Positions 12,501-24,500 of a stretch of DNA of 64,000 nt are shown one piece after another; position 1 is the stretch's first letter, and each line of letters opens with the position of its first letter. Position numbers and translations under genes: made by a program. The notes below the pieces were generated by a model that worked only from the letters and a program-made list of their open reading frames with translations, was not told the origin of the DNA and did no database searches. Origin of the DNA: Branchiostoma floridae (Eukaryota; Chordata; Leptocardii; Amphioxiformes; Branchiostomatidae); assembly GCF_000003815.2 (NCBI RefSeq), contig NC_049984.1:14341314-14405313 (forward strand). The letters are read 5' to 3'.

Positions 12501-15500
12501 GCAGGTAAATTGGTCAATCCCATATGGAAAAGCATGTAATAAAAACACACTGGAAGTAAATCCAGTATCCATGTCAACTAAGTTGCCATGCAGCACTGCA
12601 ACTGTTGAAGACACACCACACGGCATTTCCTGTCAGAACTACAGGTAAGAAAATATCGTCTGAGAAGCTGTCAATCATTCACACTCCACATGGAGGGGAA
12701 CCTTACAAGACTCTTCCTCAGCCTCTTTACGTTTCTGCTTGAGGGATTCTAGTCTAGAGAGTTTCCTAGGTCTCTTAATCGTCAATGCTGGGGAGTTGAT
12801 GAGGTTGTGGACAGAAGAAAGCAACGAAAAAGGACAGAAGAGACACAGAAAAGGGGAAGAGCATTTAAAGCATGGGTTAATATGTGCAGGATTGTGGATA
12901 GCAGTTTTACAATGTCAATGGTGTAACTAGATGTTAGGAGACTGGAAGGAAAGCTTGGGTTGCCAGAAAAAGATGTCCAGTCTGGTCAACAGAAAAACCT
13001 GTCCAGAAAAGACGGGACGGACGGGTTTTTCCGCTGCCTGGACTGGACAGCTTTTTCCCATCCAGTTTACACACAGTTTACAATTGGGGAATGATCATGG
13101 TTTTCTAGCTTAAGGATTGAGAACATAATGTTGGTTTGTAGACAAGCAAAGAATAAAGTTTACGATGCCATGTTGATAACGTTTGGACATCATTAAGCAA
13201 ACATTTGAGAAATGAAAGAATACAGCATGAAAATGAAAGAAAATGTGCAAAGGAAGAATGAAGGAAGAAAGCAGGGAAGTCACCATTTAATAAAGCAGCT
13301 TCTACATCATCTGATACAGATTCTGGTTTTTGGTCTTCAGGTTCGAAAACTTCATCGGGCTCAGGCGCTGTGGATTAGTTAGGAAGGGACATAAGAAGGA
13401 TTGCTAACTGAAGCCAGTTGTACAAAGTAAACAGTTATGGTCCATATGTACTTGTGAATGTAAATACAGTGTATAGATGTACATGCATAAAGAGCAAGAC
13501 TACACTGGACAAGACAAATATGTCAAGTCTTGACAGAATGACAATCATGAAAAATACAACACACAGCACACTTTTGCTTCCTTTCTATAACTGTTCACTC
13601 CAGGCGTACGAAAATTATCCTAATCATACTTATTACATGTACATGCTGTATGAAGCTTAAGAAACATAGATTACCCATGATTATAGGAAATAAAGTTACC
13701 CATTGGCGACTTTGTCTCAGTCAGTATAGCATAAAACTATTATTATGAAACATGATGAAACATTATGGCACAGATTAGAGAAAAGTAACCTACACGTACT
13801 GACCACACAATACATTCAAGCAAGTACAGTGGAAAACCTTAACCCGAATGCATACAGTGCTACACTTGAAGCATTTTTAAGAGCTTACATTTGGATTCGG
13901 TCTGTTCCGAGAGTCTCTCGGTAGTTCTTTCAACACGGTACAACCCCGGAGGTGGGGAGACTGGTGCACAGTTCAGAACACACACAGGGGGACAAGGATG
14001 AGAAAGAAAGAGAAGATACAAAACACAAGAAACAGAACATTAGAAACAAAGTAAACATTGACAGTCATAGTCTTCTTTGACTATGTGATTAGTGTTCATA
14101 CCCTTTGACATTGATTTTACTACTACTTCAACAACACAGAGTAATTAGACTTAACAAAACATCAGGTACCCCCTCAGACATAAGTAATTGGTACAAACTA
14201 CCTCCCATGCCATCAATGTAACTGATGAGTTAGACAAAAAACAATTATGTTTGAGTCCAATGCAACTTCTGACACATTAGAATGGCTGTATTGATGTAGA
14301 ATACAAAAACAGTTGCGTACTACATGGTTCCTTTTTACTTTTGATCCATAAACTACCCCTTCCCCATCTGTTTCCTAGTTGTTATGCAGCTAGAAGGTTT
14401 TGTAAGTGAAATTTCTTTAAAAAGCTGATTTCTTCCTATAAACAGAGGCCCAATGGCAGATGATCCAGATTATGGGGTTGGCTGTTGCTATGCATTTGAG
14501 AAATCATATAACACACCTTCAAGCCATGGATTATTTGAAGCTAAGCAAAGGACGAGTGGATGCCATAAAGTGCCATTGGCTTGAATTGTAGCACATGTTA
14601 AGGTTAAAATTAATGGAATGCAAAGCTGAAGCTTACTCTCGTCATCAACTACTTGTGGTAAAGGCGGAAGCTCGTCCAGAATGATAGTTGGACAATCAAT
14701 AGTGATTGGCTCATCAGGAATGATTGGCGGAAGCTCGTCAGGTGTGACAGGTGAAGGTTCATTATCAGACATAGGCGGAGATTCATCAACAGAAATAGGT
14801 GGAGATTCATCAACAGAACTAGGTGGAGACTCATCAACAGAACTAGCTGGAGACTCGTCAGTGTTATCAGAAGGAAGCTCATCAGGAATGACAGGCGAAG
14901 CTTCACCAGGGGTGACAGGAGGTGTGTCAGATGTGGAATGGATAGCTGGTGTGAGAACAACATGTTAGAGGCAGGAGAAGCTGAGGCTATTCAATGTACA
15001 GTAATCACAAATAAAGCAGAGATAGATAGAGAAAGTTATGTATTGAATAATGTATTGCACCCAGCTACAATGTATTTACATGAAGTTTACTAAGGAGGCA
15101 TTGGTATCATATGCTATTGCAAGGTTTTACCACACTTCAAGTACTAGTCAACTTTTTCACCAATTAGTCGGAATTTCTATCTAAAGATCCCAATTTCAGA
15201 AGATAAAACAGGTGACTTCAAAAACACCACTCAAAAGAAATGTTAAAAGTTCCAGTGAAATTCTAGTACCATTTCATATAACATTTCATGCTACAAAAAC
15301 AAACGTTATGAACAGGATTAAATCAATAAAACGGTAACGGATGCAACAGGACGTCATGGATCACACGGTAATGAACCAAGATGGAAGCTCACATTCTGTG
15401 TCATGATTGTCAGGGGATGGGAACACAAGCTCATCGCTTGTGTCTTGTGGTGAGGATGGTTCAGATGGCTGGAGATCAGCTGGAAGAATGGAGAGGAGCC

Positions 15501-18500
15501 AAACGCACATGACTACAAGTTAACCTCCAAGCAGACGCTGGGAGGAAAGTGCTATTTTTGGACCTGCCCATTTTTGATGGAGACGTAGGCACCAGCAATG
15601 CAATTATGAAACAATCCATTCTTTCCTTCCAACATCTGCTTGGAGGTTACTAAAAGCAAACCATTGTGGCACAAAGTGGCAAGATGAACAAGAACACATG
15701 AAGGGTACCACAATGAAAAAGCACACATTGCTTAACACTACAGCTACTACATGTACAGTGTAGGTCTTGTATGTGATAACAACATTCTAGAAGCACACTA
15801 AAAAGCCAAAGTATGCATGAAGAGTACAGTCACAAAGAGAATGCATAGTATAACATCGCAGAAAAAAGTCACAATAAAATGAAACTAAAAATGAATTATG
15901 TAGAATAAACACACATAGAGATGTACATGATTGTACAGACAGCAAAGAGAGAAAGATCACACAAAACAAGAGAAAAATTGCACATAAAAATAAAGTTGAA
16001 TAAGCATGCATAGATGCAGGCAGAAAAGAATGCGACAAAGCAGAGGCTTACACTCATCGATGTGCAGTGTTCTGAGTTTGTCTTGTGTTGATTCCTCATC
16101 TTCGTTTTCTATTGACAAGTCCTCATCACACTCCTGACCTTCCTCTACTTCCTCCTCCTCCTCCTCCTCTGCATCTTCATCCTCATCACCATTTACCAAC
16201 TCATCCTCATACTCAGCTTCCTGTTCCGTCTCTAGCTCTGTGTCTTCCTCTGACTGAGGCATGTTTGCCACTGTGGCCAGAGACAGCACAAGACAACAAA
16301 ATATTTTTGCCGAGTCCTTTTTTCTTGGTTCATTATTACCTTGGGACAACAAAAGTCCACAAGACCCATGCATCACAAGGAATACCGATGGTATAAAACA
16401 AATTCAAATCATATCTCTGCCTCATGATGACAAAAGAGGCATTTGACCATCATTTGCAAAGGAAAAGACAAATGTAAAAGATGCCCATTGGTGATAAGGT
16501 ACATATACCGTGGCACTTACTAACAGGCAAGGTTATGATACTTTAGGTATGATGCACTACATGTGTCATGTCTGTTGGAAAGCATGCCTAAGAGAAATGA
16601 CTATAGACAGACAAATTTCATAATTTTGATGAGAACTGATGAAATGCTGGGCACACAAGAACTAAGTATATTTGTTATCCGTGGTAGGGTAAGATTTAGT
16701 TTATTACTATTTGGTCGCAAAAGCAGTCGTAATCAACAGTGCATCAAAATGTAAGCTCGGAGGCAAGCCACTTTGTTTGGTGAATCAAGGCTGTCAACAA
16801 GGAACCACTGCAGCTATTTTTGCCTTCCTCTGATAAGACGTTAAGATCACAGATGTGACAACAGCTAGGCAGGCTTGCATGCCATCATGTCTGCCTGTAT
16901 GGACAAATCTCTGACCCATGGTCACTGACTCTGCAAATCTCTGAATCATGGACAAACACTGCAATATCAGGCTGTTAGTGCATAGTCAGTGTCCAAGGCT
17001 ATAGAAAAATGCAAATATGGACTAAGAATATGGAGAAAGACAGAGCATTTTCAAGCTAGGAAGATTTGGTGTCAACAGAATAATATCAATGATATTGTAA
17101 GGCATATTTGCCCAACAGAAAATGATAATGTTTGAAGCAATAGAGGTTTTCATTGGCATTGTAATAACCATAATTTGAATCCTCCTGTGACCAAATTTTT
17201 GGGTAATTGGATTAACAGATTGAAGCATCATGTTGGCATGTTTACCAAACAATGAAACACGCACTGTAATCCAACATTGCATAAATGATGTCATATGAAA
17301 AGCTTGCATTGAAGGATTCTTCTTGTGGTGTAAGACTTAGTCTTCTAATTTTGATGATGAAAGTAGCCATATCTTTTGACAATTACATCATGATACTTTA
17401 GAATAATTTTCCTCACAAGGGCCATCTTTGCTCTTTGAGCTTAAGCTCCAGGGACTTTCTCCTTATCTCAGTTCTTAAGGGCTAAGACAGATTGAGGGAC
17501 AGATTGAGCCTCTAGATGATTTTTAAGCTTACGAGTGTCAGGCTTGTCGTGTGGCTCGGTTAAAGCAGCTTCAGGCAGTGGAATGTCGTTAGGCTCGGTA
17601 GGTGGAGGAGCTAGAGACAAAAGTAAGCAACTATAGAGGACGTCTGAGAAAATAACTGACGGAAAGTGAGAAAGTACTATCCTAATGGTCTGGTTACATG
17701 TACATGACCTATATGTACCAAATTATTGAAATCTACCTACAAACAGGACACTCAGATGTACTGTACACTAAGTGTAAGATATAGACTACGGGTATTAGAT
17801 TGAAATAGAAGGTGACTAAACTGGTATTCAAAAGCCATGCAATATACATTGTACATATACCAGCTGCCCTGTCTAATTTGGCATACTCTTTCTCTTCTTC
17901 TTTTTCTCAAGAAAGCCCCTGTCACACTTCAGGACCTTTCCAAGACTTTGCTCCCAACCACTCCCAAACAAAGTTCAGCACTGGGTTGGAAGTTACCTGG
18001 AATCCATCCTATTCTAGCTCCAGTTCACTCTTCTGATCACATTCAAGCAGAATATGACTTTGAAAAAGTACTTACTACAGGCTAGCATGACTTTTGTACA
18101 GTAGAAGACAACCTCACCAACCAACTCCAAACCATCAACTAACTCTCAAAACCATGGTCTGGAGAAGGTTGGGAGGCCATGGTTGGCTGTGTGTGACTGG
18201 GGTCTGATTTGACCCATGTTACAATGCTGACACCAAATTACCGTCTATAGACAGAGCAGCCACTGAAAAATGCCCAAGCCATGCTGATCAACGTCATATG
18301 CATGACTTTTCTCACAATCGCGGGACCAATCCTCAAAGACTGGGAATTCTCCTCCCATCATCAGGTCTGTGTGTGTATACAGAACAATGATGTGAACACA
18401 GACAGGGGGACAGGGATGGAGAAATGTGTTACGTGTCCACACAATTGTCTGTGTTCATCAATGTTACAATCCCTTACATGTATATCAAAAACCTAGACAG

Positions 18501-21500
18501 TGTAGTCACATAAAACCATGAGTTAGGTAACTGTGCATTGTAGGTATTGAGAATTAGATATACAAGTTAGTATACAATGAATTGCTTAACATGACAACCA
18601 TACATGTCTGAGAAAACAATGATGCAATGGAGAATTAAACCACCAAATACATGTATCAAACCATGCTTTTTTTAAAGACTACACAATGAATTCAAATGAA
18701 AATCCATGCTTGATAAGAGAAAAACACAACAGAAACTGACCACCTTGAACTTAACAATGCTTGTTTGAGAAAACATGATGTAATGAACATGTGTATACAT
18801 TTGTACCTTCCGCATACAAAGCCATGCTTTTTTGACATTACCGATAAAAAGTGACTGCTTATCAAAGTTAATGAATGATGTTTTTTTGTAAACATTTCAC
18901 CAACCTTCACCTAGCAAATTTGCTTCTCAGTTCCACCATGCATACATTTATCTATCCTTGGTAGACAATGCTTATGACAGAAGCTCACAGTGGAGAATGT
19001 AATCTCTCCTTTGCTCCACCATATATGGTTATAAATGCTACAAACATGCTATAGAAAGTGACTGCTGAAGTATACAAGCCATATCTCTAGGTAAGTATAA
19101 GGTCAGAATAAAAAACACACAATACAATGAACTATACATTTTTGAAGACGACATCTACGATAATAGTCAACCATTTTTCCACCCATCGGCATGCAAAACT
19201 GTTCACCAACACCCAGCTACTGTGATTCCTAGAGCAGAAACTAGACTAAGGATGCAGGGAGCAAATGAATAGATTAGATGCTTACAGAGTTCCCGTCTCT
19301 CTTCTTCTCTCTTTTGTCTCTCGAGTTCAGCAACTGATGAAGAGAGTGATAAAGGCACCAAACTATAAATACTGGAACTCATAACCACAAACAAAAATAA
19401 TACATCAAATAGTCACTGCAAAAGTTTTCATCATGATAGTCCTGATTGTACGTTCATGACATAAATACACTTGGTCCAGCACTTTCAAACACAGGCACTA
19501 TAGATGGTCATTCCTGGTCTTGCAAGTATAAAATGTATATTGTAGTTAGTAAACAGCAAGCTTCTATAATCATAATAAACAAAAAAAACTACATGCTACA
19601 TGTCAACTCTAACATCATGCTCATCTCTTCACTACATTCACCAACCCTATCCCTTTTAAAAGAAAATCATGCTCAATGTAAGAATAAATTAGTAAAGCTT
19701 TAAATCATAGGAACCTTTTCTTTCCTCTTCTTCTAGCTTTTTAGCATATTCTAATTGCTTGGCAACATCGTCTCTCCATGAATGGCTTTGTCGTTGGTAG
19801 GAACCTGAAATTAGAACAACCTTAAGTACATGTACCAACCACAATTAAAAATACCAACCTTAAATTAATGTCAACTAGACCCTGCTATGAGAAGCTCGAG
19901 AATATGAGAATATTGACATTATGACATTATGACTGTGCATGTACATGTACATGTACATTGTAAGTAAACTGTGCATAAATGCCAATACAATGATGTACAT
20001 TGTACTTTTTTGAGGTAGATAGATACATGTACATGTACATGAAAATCAGTTCTGTAACTAAAAAAGCATAAGTCTTAGAATGACACAGTATGATTGAAGT
20101 ACAATGAGATTACAACAGAGAGTGATAAAAAAGTCAGAAAACAAGAAGGAAAGTGACACCTTTTGCTGCTTCTTCTTTTCTTTTTTGCTGTATTTCTTCG
20201 GCCTTTTTCCAGAAGTCTGGGTCAGCTGTTGTACAAGTTCACAAAGTTTAAAAGAGGGCAACACGTGGAAAAAACATAGAATAGAAAAGCAAAGAAAGCA
20301 GCATCTACAAAAACAGAACATCTCTGCTATTCTAGAGATTCTACAATTACATAGAGGGCTTAACATGCATGACACTGTTGGAGAACAAAAAAAGGCCCCA
20401 AAAACTACTGTAACAAACTGGAGCCTAACAAATAATCCGCAATTATGGTAGTAAGTATATAATATCTTGACTGTGGTAACATTGCAGATTTATACGTAGA
20501 GTAGTTGTAGAATGCAACAGAAGTAGAGAAAGATCTCTTACATCTAACCAGTTCTGTCTCCTCCAAATATCTCTCTTTCCATCTTTTCCTGGCCTCTTCT
20601 GCATACATCTCTTTCACTGGGGAAACAAGTTTGGGGTTTAGCTAGAAAATTTCTCAGTGGTTAGTGATGAAATGTCATTGAAAAATGAATGACGTTGTCA
20701 ATGGCTGCAGCGGATGATGGCACTGTGGAATGGAAGGTGTTAGCAACCTGTGGGATGAAGAAAATGCCGGGTGGTTTTAGTGATGAAAAATGCAGCTTAA
20801 ACGATTAGGTGCTTTACTGTGAGTTATGGGCGCATATCCAGATTCGCAAAAATCAAAACACAATACCGTATAGGTACTGCAATGGTTGTGTGATAAGCAT
20901 ATGAAGAATGGTGACACTGCAATGTACATGTTACATGAAACTTAACATCTGCCTACAGGTAAATCACCAATTCTCTTGTATCTTAAGATTTGTAACACTG
21001 GGCTCAACACTTTCCATGCTTGTTCATGCCTGCCCTGTTTTGCTATATGACTTCAACAAACTAGACTTCAAACTTGGGATCAAGCCGTTACACTTATGAA
21101 CCCCAAGTGTGGATGTATCAAATGACTGCAAACCTTTTTACGTAAACTTTCTAAAGTTGTAACTGATTGAAACTTGCTACCAACTCTCCAGTCTTACATC
21201 TCTGTTCTTCAGCTGCCTTTCTTTCCTCCTCGAGTTCCTCAGGGGTTTTCTTGGGTTCCTGCTCTTGCTTTTTCTGGTCTTCTATGGACTTCATAATTTC
21301 ATAGAAAGTACCCCTCTTAACCGGTGTTTCTGTTTCCTTTTCCTCCTTTTGTTTCTCCTCATTTGTGTCCTTGTCTTTGCGTAAGCTATCACTGTCAGAG
21401 TCAGTCTGAGTCTTATAGCGGGAGTGGCGGTTAGCGGAGATGCCGTAAGTCGTGCCGAGAATGTGGTCGAACTTGGACAGTTCCTCTCGCCACGACCTGT

Positions 21501-24500
21501 AGCCGCGGTTATATCCGCTGCCTGAGACAGCGGAGGAAAAGAAGAAGGCACAGATGTTAAAGGAAAAGTAAAGACAGTACAGTAGATAAGACAGAGAAGA
21601 AGAACTTCAAGATAGATGGCATTGTTTTTAACAGGTGGTAGTACAGGAATTACAGAAAAGCATTTTGATCTACATGTACAAAATAATGTATACAGATCTT
21701 TAAGTTGGAAAAGATAGAGAGAAGCATTCAAGCATAAGATCAAAGAGGCAGTAAAAGCTAATCTAGTCTGGTGCAAACAAGTCCCAAGTCCTCAAGTTGC
21801 ATACATAGTGAGAAGTCCAGCATCAGAGCCATCATATAACAGTGTATCTGACCATGTCAGTCTATTTAGAACAGTCATCAAAACTGGACTGTTCCGCTTC
21901 AACTGTGCAAGCTAAATTTGTATGATGTTGAAGGTTGAGTCTATATAAACTTTTTGTCTGTGTAAAATTCTTGTAGAAGAGTGGTAAGGACAGACAAATT
22001 TTAGATACTTGTCAACTGTGATGACATTGAGATCACCTCTACAAAGAAATATTTTTGATGATCACATAATGATATTTCAAATCCTGACATGGTCAAATAC
22101 ACCGCAGTCGTCATGCAGTGTCAGACGTCATCGCGAGACATTTAGGAGCAGTCGTGCAGTAACAGGGACACAACTGCGGTCCACAAATAGCCATGACCTG
22201 TTCCATCTTATGGGCAGATTGCGGCTTGGGGTTTTCATTACGCGAGCTTTTCTCAGGGGGACGTTGTTGGCTTGACTTCAGGGGTAAACACTGATTCGCT
22301 GTGCAAGCTAGATCTGTACCCACCACTTGCTACATCACGTCTTATCCTGGGCTACTAATCTCCAATATCTTACCGACTAATTTCCCCACACGACATTCCA
22401 AGAGTTGGATTACGCCATAGCCCACTGTGATAATTGACTTATCAACTACGCTATACCAGTGATGCTGTATGCAGGCAAGTTGAACATCAAAACATACCTA
22501 CAAGTATGTAGAAAATACATAGCAGATGTACAAGTTACATGCACGGGCGCAGCTGTGATACATACATATAGCAGCAAATTCAGCGAGCATAGGGAAGGGA
22601 GTCTTACTATTGGTATTGCTACTGGTATCTTCCTGACCGCCATATACTCGGTCTCGCCAGGACCTTCTTTTGCCAGCTGTGGAGAAAATGACAAATCATC
22701 AATACATCAGAATGACATCTAGTCATAAGTTAGACACTTTCCACCGCTTAGTGTCAGGTACAGATGATCCTAGAATTGCTCCAAAGTGCCTCACAGACAA
22801 CAGTCTTGCTGAAAAGCACTACGAGCTGAATATATCCCTGGAGCACTGCGATCCGACAGATGTCAGTATACACACGGACAACCCTGTCATATCAAACAAC
22901 TGCAAAACCACAGTATTCCACCGACAACCCACCTTCTGCTTCCATCGGTCCCAACATCTTGGTTACCGAAACTGCGTGGGGGAGTCGAGCCGCTGTATAA
23001 ATCACAACAAGGAGGGAGCCCGAGCTATCTATGAGGCATGATTCAACCCATCGGAACCTTCCACTGGACCACACTGCTTTGGATTCTTGAGAAATCACAC
23101 CTTCCCGACAAGTCAGCTGACCGAAGGGATGGAATGCCTGGAGGCCTCAAATCAAGATGCCAGTTCCCTGAAACCAGAACCACCTCCACAAATATCCATG
23201 TACCCTCCGTTTTTTGTTGCCTGCGATGCTACGGAGACTTCAGTTGGAGAAATCCGTGCACTATGGGTTAATTTGGAAACTTGAGTCTTGTTTTATATTT
23301 AGCTCCACATCAAGATCGCAAACAGGGGCAGGGACGCTCTTGGTTGCCAAGAGCAAATAGAAGGACCGAGCAAGCCTGACCTGACAGAAAGGGGTCAAGT
23401 CTGCTCGTACGTAACCCACTTCTTGTGTGGTGGTGACTTTCATGGCAAGTAAATAGGCTCTGAGTCACATACTGCACCGGGCACTGACCACAGAGAGAGT
23501 CACTGGAAATAGATATTTTTCTGATTTTTGTTTTCAACAAATACTTAGAAGCTGAAACTAACACGATTCTTTAGACCGATTGTTATAGTGACATTGCTGC
23601 CTACCCTTCAAGGAACTGGACAACATACAGTCAATAACCAACTAGCAAATAAGATTTCATTATTTTCAATATTGTTTCAGATTTTAGCACACTATGTGCA
23701 TAAGACATATGTACATTGTACAACATATGAGTACTGACAAACAGGTCCTCCAAAAAGATATTGTAGTAGGACAACTGTTATAGTACATCGAAAATACAAT
23801 GCTTTACTGCAACATTCCAATACATTGGATACATTAAATTTGGGGCTCATGGACTGCTACAATTAGTTTTGTTTTGTTTTGTTTTGTTTTTTGCTACACA
23901 CTTCATACAGAAGCTTAGGGAATACTGTTTTGGAGTTAGCTTGGTCTAAATGCACAGCCACCTAGTTTCCTTACAGCTTGGAATCTCAGCGAGCGACATG
24001 TGCCAAGCAAATGTCAGAATGTGTTGTCAGGAAAATTGTTCACATGTTTGTGTCAATGAATGGGGAGGCAAACACTCAAGCATCCCCAACCAGCTAGTCT
24101 CCGAGGAATAGAACGTCACGTCACCCGCTTCATAATCTGGAAAAATCTGGATCTTTCTCCCACTGACGTCATCTTTTCTGTTTGAACCAAATATTTCTAA
24201 TCCTGTGGCTTTCTAATACTGTGTGATCTTCTGATAGCGTCTTTAACAACCAGGCCAAGGTGACGTTTTAAGTTTAGCGACAACAAACAACAGTGGGGGT
24301 AATGACTTTGGGAACTGCTGAAGTCAGTTTCATTTTCAAGGTAGCAAAGGCTATTCATCTTATCATATATCAGCCTTGCTTAGTGTGGCAAACAGTCCAA
24401 GTATGACGTAGAGGTTTACGTAGGACATTAGAAATGTAACCAACAAAATTCCATGGGATCACCCTGGAGGATTCTAGAACGTGTGAAGGAAAATACCTTA

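Larger units (their letters stand above)
13368..15392 (-). other. Introns 25-23 (13368-13888, 13961-14636, 14946-15392)
   Basis: Three AT-rich introns between small symmetric exons. No further exon with a compatible phase was found. Confidence 0.55.
16271..19285 (-). other. Introns 21 and 20 (16271-17532, 17611-19285)
   Basis: AT-rich intron sequence. The only additional exon-like signal is the 21-bp candidate at 18242-18262. Short ORFs on both strands look like chance. Confidence 0.5.

Noticed and set aside
22670-23041. Plus-strand ORF in the less AT-rich part of intron 14
   Set aside because: No motif, no plausible start or splice context; the region is noted only as compositionally different.
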